Under the pieces are notes generated by a model. The model saw nothing but the letters and a program-made list of their open reading frames with translations, ran no database searches and was not told the origin of the DNA. A stretch of 18,988 nt of DNA. Origin: an uncultured bacterium. GTDB lineage: Bacteria; Bacteroidota; Bacteroidia; Sphingobacteriales; Sphingobacteriaceae. The stretch spans positions 1 through 18,988 of the forward strand of contig CAJBVG010000132.1 in the NCBI GenBank assembly GCA_903958995.1, given 5' to 3'. The position numbers and the translations under genes were made by a program. Shown here piece by piece: positions 7,040 through 14,524 of the stretch (the stretch's first letter is position 1; every line of letters begins with the position of its first letter).

Positions 7040-8023
7040 TTATGAAGATAAGATTTCGCCTAAACGAAGAAGGTTCATATCGATGTCCTGATTATGTTTA
7101 ATGGCCTTTTCGAAGGATGTGTAATGTATATGATTATTTACAATTCCAATCATTATTTGTACTCTCCCAGCAAGCAAAGCTTCTACAGATGCAACTCCCA
7201 TTCTACTACCAAGTACTCTATCTAAGCAGCTCGGGCTTCCACCACGTTGCATGTGGCCAAGTACACTGACACGGATATCATAATGATTAAATTTAGCTTT
7301 AACTTTTTCGGCAATCTGATAAGCACCACCAATTTCGTCACCTTCTGCTACTACCACAATCATTGATGTTTTTTTGCGTTCCCATCCTTTACCTAACATA
7401 TCCATAAGTGCATTTTCATCTGTTTTCGACTCTGGTATTAAGGTCGCTTCTGCGCCACCTGCAATTCCTGAATATAAAGCGATAAAACCTGCATCTCTAC
7501 CCATCACTTCTACGAAAAATAAGCGATCGTGTGAATCTGCTGTATCACGAATTCTATCGATAGCTTCCACAGCTGTATTCACAGCCGTATCAAATCCTAA
7601 TGTATAATCTGTACCGTATAAATCGCAATCAATTGTGCCAGGTATACCTACAAACGGTATATCATGTTCTTTATTGAATTGCACAGCACCAGTAAATGTT
7701 CCATCACCCCCAATTGCAACTACTGCATCAATACTATGTTTTTTTAGTTGCGCGTAAGCTAATTCTCTACCTTCAAGAGTTCTAAAACGATCACTTCTTG
7801 CTGATTTTAAAATAGTACCACCACGTTGAATAATATTACTTACTGAATGAGATTCCATTGGGAAAATATCCCCTTCTATCATCCCTTCATATCCTCTTCT
7901 AATTCCATACACTTTTACTCCGTATGATAAACTAGCTCTCACTACTGCACGAATAGCAGCATTCATACCTGGTGCATCACCACCTGAAGTCATTACTGCA
8001 ATCGATTTTATTGGACTCGACAT
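7040..8023 (-). CDS. pfkA: ATP-dependent 6-phosphofructokinase
   Basis: PfkA phosphorylates fructose 6-phosphate to fructose 1,6-bisphosphate, the committed step of glycolysis. The 327-residue protein has the usual bacterial length. It shows MTSGGDAPGMNAAIRA near the N-terminus, GGDGTF (glycine at the site that marks ATP rather than pyrophosphate use), PGTID (glycine also of the ATP type), GTDYTLGFDTA, MGRDAGF and LGHMQRGGSPSCLDR for substrate binding. One oddity is that the catalytic loop reads TIDCD where the family almost always has TIDND; the codon is TGC. The catalytic aspartates are both kept. The start is the ATG at 8023. A possible -7 element TATCTTTA (8047-8054) would give a short leader, but I see no matching upstream box. 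ispG lies 67 bases upstream on the same strand. Confidence 0.95.
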   Translation of the reverse strand: MSSPIKSIAVMTSGGDAPGMNAAIRAVVRASLSYGVKVYGIRRGYEGMIEGDIFPMESHSVSNIIQRGGTILKSARSDRFRTLEGRELAYAQLKKHSIDAVVAIGGDGTFTGAVQFNKEHDIPFVGIPGTIDCDLYGTDYTLGFDTAVNTAVEAIDRIRDTADSHDRLFFVEVMGRDAGFIALYSGIAGGAEATLIPESKTDENALMDMLGKGWERKKTSMIVVVAEGDEIGGAYQIAEKVKAKFNHYDIRVSVLGHMQRGGSPSCLDRVLGSRMGVASVEALLAGRVQIMIGIVNNHIHYTSFEKAIKHNQDIDMNLLRLGEILSS

Positions 8024-8090
8024 ATTGATTTTTAGATATAAACACCTAAAGATAAGAAATGTTATTTAATTATTGTAAAAAGTACACTAA

Positions 8091-10064
8091 CTATTTTTCA
8101 ATCCAATTCCCATCTTCTTGGATGAGTTCTATTAATTGATCAACTGCATTTTCGGTATTTACGTTCTTGCGAACCACCTCTTTACCTCTATATAAGGTAA
8201 TTTTCCCCGGACCAGTACCCACATAACCATAGTCGGCATCGGCCATTTCACCGGGTCCATTTACAATACAGCCCATGATTCCGATTTTAATGCCTTTTAA
8301 ATGATCGGTTCTAGAACGGATGAGTTGAGTTGTTTCTTGTAAGTCGAACAAAGTTCTACCGCATGAAGGACAAGAAATGTATTCGGTTTTAGATATACGT
8401 GTTCTGCTGGCTTGTAGTATTCCGAATGAGATTGAATTCACTACTCGTAATGATAAATCGCTATCGGTTGAAAGCCATATTCCATCAGAGTATCCATCAA
8501 TTAGCAAGGCACCAAAATCAGTAGCTGCATAGAGTTGTAATTCATCAAGACTTAAATGATGATAGTTAAAACGAGGGATTACTGGAATATTAAAAGTATG
8601 TGAAGTTAATTGATAAAATACCTCTCGAACATTGGACATTTGATGATAACCTGTACCTTCTAAGATTAAGCAAAGCGAAAGGTCTGCATTCATTTTAGTT
8701 AACTGTTCATCGTTTAATTCATTTGCTTTTGCTTGTACAAAACGCAATTGATTAGCAGGTAACTGGTTTGAATCATATTGAGCAATTGACATTAAGGGAA
8801 TCGTATTTTCGATATCAGGATATTTACTCCAAGTTGAAAAATTAATTAACTTCTTTAAATTTCCTGGGAAAGTGTACGATGGAATAGTATCGCCTAAGTA
8901 AGCTATATCTGCTGCTTGATCACTAATATTATACTTATCTAATAACTCAGAATACGCATATCCAATTTGAGACAATTGCAAAGGTTCATTTAATGTTAAA
9001 TGTGATAAATCTGCAATTATTACAGGCACATGATGCCCGCCCATTAAAGATAAGTCGTGAGAAATTCTTCTATTATACTCGTAAGGATTAAAATGCTCTG
9101 GTAACACAAGATCATTGGCTACATTATTTTTCAAAGCTTCTTTGGTTCTTGTATTGTATCGATCTGCTAATGCTTTAGCAACAGGTATTTCAAATTCAGG
9201 TTCTTCGGTTAATGATACACGAATTGTATCGCCTATGCCATCTTCTAATAAGGTGCCGATACCTACAGCCGATTTTATACGACCATCTTCTCCATCACCA
9301 GCTTCGGTTACGCCTAAGTGTAAAGGATAATTCATCCCTTCTTTGGCCATGGTTTCAATGAGTAAACGATATGCTTGAACCATTACTTGAGCATTACTTG
9401 ATTTCATGGAAACCACTAAATTGTAGTACTGTAAATCCTCACACATACGAATAAATTCCATTGCCGATTCTACCATGCCTAGAGGAGTATCGCCATACCA
9501 GCTCATAATACGATCAGATAAAGAACCGTGATTTGTACCAATTCTCATGGCAGTCCCGTATTCCTTGCAAATTTTAACTAGAGGTTCGAACTTTTTACGA
9601 ATACGATCTAGTTCTGCATTATATTCAATTTGTGTATAATCAATTTGTTCGAATTTCTTTTTATCAGCATAATTACCCGGGTTCACACGTACTTTTTCAA
9701 CAATACGAGCGGCAGCCTCAGCGGCATTGGGCGTGAAATGGATGTCAGCAACCAAAGGAACATTATAACCACGCTTACGCAGTTCTTTTTTTATCTCTGC
9801 AAGGTTATTGGATTCATTAACACTAGGAGCTGTAATTCGAACATATTCACAACCTGCATCTACCATACGAATAGTTTGTTCTACCGTAGCAATGGTATTC
9901 ATTGTATCGGTAGTTGTCATGGATTGAATACGAATAGGATTGTCGCCACCCATCGGAATGTCGCCAACATTCACAACTCTAGTGGTATATCTTTTATATT
10001 GATTAAGAGAATTACAATACTTCCCTTTTAGCTCTGATAATAATTGGATGGATTTATCTGACAT
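8091..10064 (-). CDS. ispG: 4-hydroxy-3-methylbut-2-en-1-yl diphosphate synthase, large form
   Basis: IspG (GcpE) makes HMBPP from methylerythritol cyclodiphosphate in the MEP isoprenoid pathway, using a [4Fe-4S] cluster. From the ATG at 10064 it has 657 residues, far more than the roughly 370 of E. coli, because an extra domain (about 300-545) is inserted between the TIM barrel (about 25-295, with GDNPIRIQSMTTTDT and RIGTNHGSLSDR) and the iron-sulfur domain. This three-domain form is known in Chlamydiae, Bacteroidota and plants. The cluster ligands are visible: C565 and C568 in SCPSCGR, C599 and E606 in GCIVNGPGE. A longer frame to 10106 adds 14 hydrophobic residues of unlikely origin; MSDKS is the natural start. 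A weak possible promoter (TTTG and TATATAGG, 22 bases apart) lies between this start and the terminator at 10119. Confidence 0.96.
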   Translation of the reverse strand: MSDKSIQLLSELKGKYCNSLNQYKRYTTRVVNVGDIPMGGDNPIRIQSMTTTDTMNTIATVEQTIRMVDAGCEYVRITAPSVNESNNLAEIKKELRKRGYNVPLVADIHFTPNAAEAAARIVEKVRVNPGNYADKKKFEQIDYTQIEYNAELDRIRKKFEPLVKICKEYGTAMRIGTNHGSLSDRIMSWYGDTPLGMVESAMEFIRMCEDLQYYNLVVSMKSSNAQVMVQAYRLLIETMAKEGMNYPLHLGVTEAGDGEDGRIKSAVGIGTLLEDGIGDTIRVSLTEEPEFEIPVAKALADRYNTRTKEALKNNVANDLVLPEHFNPYEYNRRISHDLSLMGGHHVPVIIADLSHLTLNEPLQLSQIGYAYSELLDKYNISDQAADIAYLGDTIPSYTFPGNLKKLINFSTWSKYPDIENTIPLMSIAQYDSNQLPANQLRFVQAKANELNDEQLTKMNADLSLCLILEGTGYHQMSNVREVFYQLTSHTFNIPVIPRFNYHHLSLDELQLYAATDFGALLIDGYSDGIWLSTDSDLSLRVVNSISFGILQASRTRISKTEYISCPSCGRTLFDLQETTQLIRSRTDHLKGIKIGIMGCIVNGPGEMADADYGYVGTGPGKITLYRGKEVVRKNVNTENAVDQLIELIQEDGNWIEK

Positions 10065-10118
10065 CTTTAATAACCTATATACTGCGAAATAACAAAAAAA
10101 TAACAAACTAGTTTAAAT

Positions 10119-10153
10119 AAAAAAGGCCTGATTTGAAAAATCAAGCCTTTTTT
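10119..10153 (-). terminator. Rho-independent terminator after liaF-like gene
   Basis: A stem pairs 10119-10134 with 10138-10153 around a 3-base loop, with one C-A mismatch (10128/10144). The GGC/GCC core is flanked by six A on the left and six T on the right, so it could work in both directions. On the minus strand it follows the stop of the liaF-like gene by about 15 bases and precedes ispG, separating two transcription units. Confidence 0.8.
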
Positions 10154-10168
10154 ATCGCAAAATTTACA

Positions 10169-11101
10169 TTAATAACGCTCTATAGTAACACTAGACATGC
10201 CTGCATCAACAGTAATATTTATTAAATTTCCTTTTCCATTGTAATTATCAGATTCATAATATCCATCTGTTTTCTTGGTGAAACCAGTAAGATCTTCTGA
10301 TGATAGAACAGCATCCATTTGTACACGACAACGAGCAGATTTCGGTACTCGTAAGGTAACACTAGAAGCTCCAGCATTAATATCTACATCAGTATTAGAT
10401 GCTTTATCAGAAAGTTTCATATTTACAGATGCTGCACCTGCATCTAGGCTGATTTTATTGACTATATATTTAGAAAAATCGAAGTCGATTGCTCCTGCAC
10501 CTATCTCAAAATCAAAACTCCATTTTAAATTTGGATTTAACTTTACCTCAACTTGATTCTCAATATTGCCATTATTAATTTTGATTTGATTAGAGTTCAA
10601 TTTCATTTTGATATCGTCCACCGAATCAGTTCTCACTTTTTCTAAAACATAATCACCTTTACGAGTTTGAGTAATCGCATCAATTAAATTAGAAGTAGTG
10701 TCTTTTAGTATAAATTCTGCAGCACCACCTTCAAAAGTTAAATGCGCATTAGTTACACCTTCTTCTAACGGAATATTAAATTTTTGAGTTTTTAAATCAG
10801 CAGAATCGAGATCCGAAGAATCAGACCAGCTGAATGAATGTGAAGTATTACCTTCTCCTATTTCAATAATTTGATAAAAGAAAATTGAGATAACAATAGC
10901 TGCAATACCATTGAATATCCAAGGATTCATGGATGTATTTTTAGATAGGCTACTTAAACCAATCATGATTAACAGTAGAGGCCATAAGCTCGCTACTTTT
11001 CCCCAATTTATAGTGATGGGTAATAAATTAAAATTATGTACTACGAGGATTAATCCAATTAGGATTAAGAAAGATCCCCAAATGAGTTTTCTTGAGTTCA
11101 T
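10169..11101 (-). CDS. LiaF-like membrane protein with C-terminal beta-repeat domain
   Basis: This 310-residue membrane protein has an N-terminal LiaF-type transmembrane domain with three hydrophobic segments (about 9-27, 38-54, 62-80). A soluble part follows with regularly spaced glycine and alanine-rich beta strands: LTFEGGAAEFILKD, EIGAGAIDFDFSK, DAGAASVNMKLSD, NAGASSVTLRVP and DAGMSSVTIERY. This is the layout of LiaF/VraT-like and DUF4097/DUF2807-like proteins, probably a beta-solenoid outside the membrane. LiaF proteins of Bacillota restrain a cell-envelope stress kinase, but no such kinase is adjacent here, so that role should not be assumed. It begins 2 bases after the pspC-like gene, with which it is surely co-transcribed, and it is closed by the terminator at 10119-10153. 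Confidence 0.82.
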   Translation of the reverse strand: MNSRKLIWGSFLILIGLILVVHNFNLLPITINWGKVASLWPLLLIMIGLSSLSKNTSMNPWIFNGIAAIVISIFFYQIIEIGEGNTSHSFSWSDSSDLDSADLKTQKFNIPLEEGVTNAHLTFEGGAAEFILKDTTSNLIDAITQTRKGDYVLEKVRTDSVDDIKMKLNSNQIKINNGNIENQVEVKLNPNLKWSFDFEIGAGAIDFDFSKYIVNKISLDAGAASVNMKLSDKASNTDVDINAGASSVTLRVPKSARCRVQMDAVLSSEDLTGFTKKTDGYYESDNYNGKGNLINITVDAGMSSVTIERY

Positions 11102-11103
11102 CG

Positions 11104-11544
11104 TTATTTAATGCTTTTATGTTTATTGTTATTCCAAATTACACCAACACCTACAGCGACTAAAATTAGTGGCCATAATTTGTGAAATTCAAACCAAGGA
11201 ATAAATTCATCTGCTAAAAAAATTATACCTAGTGTTAGTAGAACTAGTCCACCAATAACACTTTCGTTATTTTTCTTTCTTTTGCCGAAACCTTCTTGAA
11301 CAGGTTGAGTTTCTCCCGATTCATTAACTGTATAATCAACTGTTGGTTCATTAAACATTACTTTTTTCTCAGGAACAACAATCCATAATATAACATAGAG
11401 AAGTACTCCTGTACCAAAACCAAAGAGAGCAACTAAAAACAAAGCTCTTACAAGGGTAACATCTACATTAAAATAATCTGATAGTCCAGCACAAACACCT
11501 CCAATTGAAGATCTCTGTTTGTCTCTATAAAGTTCTTTTGCCAT
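11104..11544 (-). CDS. PspC-domain protein with second transmembrane domain
   Basis: This 146-residue membrane protein opens with a PspC domain (about 1-62): LYRDKQRSSIGGVCAGLSDYF followed by a long hydrophobic stretch ending in ILWIVVPEKK. After a polar linker (about 62-92, acidic then KRKKNN) come two more hydrophobic segments (about 95-112 and 122-137) that resemble the transmembrane part of the LiaF-like neighbour. PspC proteins act in envelope stress in Proteobacteria; in Bacteroidota the PspC/LiaF-like pairs are not well characterised. It is the first gene of a two-gene unit and the LiaF-like gene starts 2 bases after it. A plausible promoter lies just upstream (11568-11598). Confidence 0.85.
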   Translation of the reverse strand: MAKELYRDKQRSSIGGVCAGLSDYFNVDVTLVRALFLVALFGFGTGVLLYVILWIVVPEKKVMFNEPTVDYTVNESGETQPVQEGFGKRKKNNESVIGGLVLLTLGIIFLADEFIPWFEFHKLWPLILVAVGVGVIWNNNKHKSIK

Positions 11545-11567
11545 TTTTATTTAGGTTTATTTTTTAT

Positions 11568-11598
11568 CAAAGATGTAGGTAAAAAGCGCACTCGTAAA
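11568..11598 (-). promoter_or_regulatory. Candidate Bacteroidota promoter for pspC-liaF unit
   Basis: On the minus strand, TTTA (11598-11595) and CATCTTTG (11575-11568) are separated by 19 bases. Each differs at one fixed position from the Bacteroidota consensus boxes TTTG and TAnnTTTG, and the spacing is right. Transcription would begin near 11562, giving a leader of about 17 bases before the ATG at 11544. Confidence 0.45.
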
Positions 11599-11650
11599 GT
11601 ACTTGCCGTTAAACGGAGAGTTTTAGCCGATGAATGGAATAAAAAGAGTA

Positions 11651-12367
11651 CTAAATTATCTGACCGTGTTGTGGACGAATAATTATTTCTTCTAAACAAG
11701 CCCCTTTTGAAAGATTTGCGGCCATGTAAAGAGCTTCTGCGATATCATTTGCCATAATAAAACGTTCAGAATCTACAGTAGTACCATCCCAAGATGCCGT
11801 TAATGTTGATCCTGGTATTATTGCTGTTGTTTTTACTTCGGTATGGATTAAGGATTCTCTTAAGGTTTTAATGAATCCATATACCGCATATTTACTAATA
11901 CTATAGGCAAATGCTTCTTTTACCGGATTTATATTTGCAACTGAACATAAGCTAAAAATATGACCTTCGTTTTTTTCTAGCATAGGCTTAAGTAATGCTT
12001 TTGTTAGGTAGTAACCAGAATAGTAGTTAATATTCATCATCTTTTCCATTAAGATGTCATCTTCTTCAAATATAGTTGAAGGTTGATAGACGCCTAAATT
12101 ATTAACGACAATTTGCGGGTAATTATCTTCGATCTGTAGAATATCTAATATTTTATGAATCTGTTTTTTTTCTGCTAGATCGGCACTAATACACAGTATA
12201 TCGATGGAATAATTGGCTAACAAACTCCTTTTCTGCTCCTGTAAGTCTTTATCTGAACGAGCAATTAAGATTAAGTTGTAATCATTGGCTGCAAATTTAT
12301 GGGCAATAGCATTCCCAATCCCTTTTGTAGAGCCTGTTATTAGGATTGTTTTTTTGTGTTTATTCAT
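11651..12367 (-). CDS. Short-chain dehydrogenase/reductase
   Basis: This 238-residue cytoplasmic oxidoreductase is of the classical SDR type. The nucleotide-binding motif TGSTKGIG is at 11-18, followed by ARSDK, which suggests NADP(H) preference because an arginine lies after the second strand. NNLG (89-92), S142, Y155 and K159 form the catalytic set, with YSISK around the tyrosine. The substrate cannot be inferred. Family members of this type are often annotated as 3-oxoacyl-ACP reductases, but nothing nearby supports fatty-acid synthesis. It is divergent from mlaE, with 67 bases between the preferred start codons, and 106 bases precede the pspC-like gene downstream. No terminator is evident after it. 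Confidence 0.88.
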   Translation of the reverse strand: MNKHKKTILITGSTKGIGNAIAHKFAANDYNLILIARSDKDLQEQKRSLLANYSIDILCISADLAEKKQIHKILDILQIEDNYPQIVVNNLGVYQPSTIFEEDDILMEKMMNINYYSGYYLTKALLKPMLEKNEGHIFSLCSVANINPVKEAFAYSISKYAVYGFIKTLRESLIHTEVKTTAIIPGSTLTASWDGTTVDSERFIMANDIAEALYMAANLSKGACLEEIIIRPQHGQII

Positions 12368-12434
12368 GATTAATCTTGCTTAATGAATGATTTCAAGGTC
12401 GAATTTATTACTTTTACTTTTATTACTTGAAATT

Positions 12435-13169
12435 ATGTTTCTATATCACCTCGGAAGATACGTATTGCTTTTAAAAAGTGCTTTCACAAAACCAGAAAAG
12501 TTTGATGTTTACTGGAAAGAAACCTTTCGTGAAATGAATGTTATGGGAGTAGGTTCCTTAGGCATTGTATCTATTATTGCTGTTTTTCTTGGAGCTGTAA
12601 CTTGCGTACAAACTGCCTATCAACTAGTTAGTAACTTAATCCCTCGTGAAGTTATCGGTCAAATCACACGTGATTCTACAATATTAGAGTTTAGCCCTTC
12701 TATTACAATGCTAGTGCTCTCAGGGCGAATAGGGTCTAATATTGCTTCTCAAATTGGAACGATGCGTGTAACTGAGCAAATTGATGCACTCGAGATTATG
12801 GGTGTAAATACTACAGGCTTCTTAATACTGCCTAAGTTAATCGCCGGATTGTTCATTATACCGATGCTTATTGTATTCTCAATGTTTTTGAGTCTAATTG
12901 GTGGTTATGTTGCCGGTACGCTTTCGGGAGTTATTTCTCCACAAGAATATGTAGGTGGAATTTTATTAGATTGGAATCCTACTATATTAATTGTTGCACT
13001 TATAAAAACCTATGTGTTTGTATTTTTAATGATAACGGTTTCAGTATATCATGGGTATTACACTGTTGGTGGTGCGTTGGAAGTAGGTCGTTCGAGTACA
13101 AAAGCAGTAGTTTACAGCTGTATCTTAATTCTTTGTTGTGATTATTTAGTAGCTCAACTTTTCTTATAA
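12435..13169 (+). CDS. mlaE: MlaE-family lipid ABC transporter permease
   Basis: This inner-membrane permease belongs to the MlaE/TtgB-like family, which moves phospholipids between inner and outer membrane together with an ATPase and an MCE protein. From the ATG at 12435 it has 244 residues. Family marks are LYHLGRYVLLL at the start, AVFLGAVTCVQTAYQL, RDSTILEFSPSITMLVLSGRIGSNIASQIGTMRVTEQIDALEIMGV (the coupling region) and several long hydrophobic helices. An upstream ATG at 12387 would add 16 residues, mainly leucines encoded by a repetitive TTATTACTT sequence; I think that stretch is leader DNA, but cannot exclude it. The stop overlaps the start of mlaF by one base (TAATG). No MCE (MlaD) gene is adjacent, so it must be elsewhere. 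Confidence 0.9.
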   Translation: MFLYHLGRYVLLLKSAFTKPEKFDVYWKETFREMNVMGVGSLGIVSIIAVFLGAVTCVQTAYQLVSNLIPREVIGQITRDSTILEFSPSITMLVLSGRIGSNIASQIGTMRVTEQIDALEIMGVNTTGFLILPKLIAGLFIIPMLIVFSMFLSLIGGYVAGTLSGVISPQEYVGGILLDWNPTILIVALIKTYVFVFLMITVSVYHGYYTVGGALEVGRSSTKAVVYSCILILCCDYLVAQLFL

Positions 13170-13912
13170 TGATAGAGTTAAAAAATATATATAAATCATT
13201 CGACACTAAATCGGTTTTAGAAGATGTTAGTGTAAACTTCCAACCTGGGCATACCAACCTAATTATAGGTGGAAGCGGTTCTGGTAAAACTACTTTGTTG
13301 AAATGCATGGTAGGATTACATGAAGTAAATAGTGGACAAATTCTATACAGTGGTGAAGACTTTTGTGGATTAAATTTCAAAGAGCGCATTCCCATTCGAA
13401 AAGAAATTGGAATGTTATTTCAAAGTTCTGCTTTATTTGATTCGATGACAGTTGAAGAGAACTTATTATTTCCACTAAATATGTTTAGTGAAATGTCGTT
13501 TTCAGAAAAAAGTGATCGTGTTGATTTTTGTTTGAAAAGAGTAAACCTTGATAATGTACGAAAGCTAGCACCATCTGAGCTTTCGGGGGGGATGAAGAAA
13601 CGTGTGGGAATTGCTCGTGCAATTGCTATGCAGCCTAAATATTTATTTTGCGATGAACCTAATTCGGGCTTAGATCCAAAAACATCTATTGTAATTGATA
13701 ACCTCATCAAAGAAATTACGGAAGAGTATAACATCACCACTGTTGTCAATACACACGACATGAATTCGGTGATGGAGATTGGTGATTTTATCATCTTCTT
13801 ACATGAAGGTAAAAAATGGTGGGAAGGAACGAATGAAGAAATTAGACATACCGATAATAAAGAATTAAATGAATTTGTATACGCTAGTAAATTCATGCGC
13901 ATGCATTTATAG
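13169..13912 (+). CDS. mlaF: MlaF-like ABC transporter ATPase
   Basis: This 247-residue ATPase partners the MlaE permease at the inner face of the cytoplasmic membrane. It has the Walker A GGSGSGKT (34-41), Q-loop glutamine Q85 in MLFQSSALFDSMTVEEN, the signature LSGGMKKR (138-145; GGM is typical of MlaF-type ATPases), Walker B ending in DE163 with PNSGLDP, and H-loop histidine H196. The one-base overlap with mlaE indicates translational coupling. The kefF-like gene starts 9 bases after the stop, so transcription very likely continues. Confidence 0.93.
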   Translation: MIELKNIYKSFDTKSVLEDVSVNFQPGHTNLIIGGSGSGKTTLLKCMVGLHEVNSGQILYSGEDFCGLNFKERIPIRKEIGMLFQSSALFDSMTVEENLLFPLNMFSEMSFSEKSDRVDFCLKRVNLDNVRKLAPSELSGGMKKRVGIARAIAMQPKYLFCDEPNSGLDPKTSIVIDNLIKEITEEYNITTVVNTHDMNSVMEIGDFIIFLHEGKKWWEGTNEEIRHTDNKELNEFVYASKFMRMHL

Positions 13913-13921
13913 TGATCTATA

Positions 13922-14524
13922 ATGGATACTATTCAAAGGACATTAGTTTTATTTGCACATCCTCGATTCGAAAACTCGAGAATTCATGCAAACTTATTAA
14001 ATCATATTAGCCAATTACCAGGCGTTCGCATTCATGATTTATATGAATATTATCCTGAATTCAACATCGACATAAAATTCGAACAAGAATTATTACTTGA
14101 ACACGACATCATCATTTGGATGCATCCATTTTATTGGTACAGTGCACCACCTATTTTAAAACAGTGGATAGATTTAGTTTTAGAACACGGCTGGGCTTAT
14201 GGTAAAAATGGAAATGAATTAAAAGGCAAAACTATTTTTAATTGTATATCATCTGGAGGTCCTAGAGAATCATATCAAAAAGATGGGTTCCATAACTACA
14301 CCGTAAATGAATTTCTACGTCCGTTTGAACGCACAGCAACTTTATGTCAGATGAACTACCTCCCTCCTTTTTTTGTACATGGTAGTCATAAAATTTCGGA
14401 CGAAGAATTAGAGAATTTAGGGAAATTATATCACGATGTCATCAAAAAAATCACTCAAGAGATAATCATACTTTCAGAAATTCAGCAATATGATTATCTT
14501 AATGATTGGATAGTAAACCGATAA
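13922..14524 (+). CDS. kefF: KefF/KefG-like NAD(P)H-dependent flavoprotein
   Basis: This 200-residue protein has a flavodoxin-like fold of the NQO/KefF family. The LVLFAHPRFENSRIHANL start (FMN phosphate site) and the strongly conserved block MHPFYWYSAPPILKQWIDLVLEHGWAYG (from about 67) identify it. In E. coli, KefF and KefG bind the cytoplasmic side of KefC and KefB and are needed for full potassium efflux, and KefF also reduces quinones. Here the antiporter gene follows with a one-base overlap (TAATG), so the pairing is clear. Whether it is closer to KefF or KefG cannot be settled by eye, so the symbol is provisional. It lies 9 bases after mlaF. Confidence 0.88.
   Translation: MDTIQRTLVLFAHPRFENSRIHANLLNHISQLPGVRIHDLYEYYPEFNIDIKFEQELLLEHDIIIWMHPFYWYSAPPILKQWIDLVLEHGWAYGKNGNELKGKTIFNCISSGGPRESYQKDGFHNYTVNEFLRPFERTATLCQMNYLPPFFVHGSHKISDEELENLGKLYHDVIKKITQEIIILSEIQQYDYLNDWIVNR

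Noticed and set aside
9630..10031. A 133-codon plus-strand frame inside ispG
   Set aside because: It is antisense to the strongly conserved TIM-barrel part of IspG and has no domain, promoter or ribosome site of its own.
12387..12434. N-terminal extension of MlaE starting at ATG 12387
   Set aside because: The extra 16 residues are mostly leucines from a TTATTACTT direct repeat, and family members usually start at the LYHLGRY segment; kept as an alternative only.
13420..13902. A 160-codon open frame on the minus strand opposite mlaF
   Set aside because: mlaF has every ABC motif in the other strand; the minus-strand product has serine- and phenylalanine-rich shadow composition and no recognisable domain.
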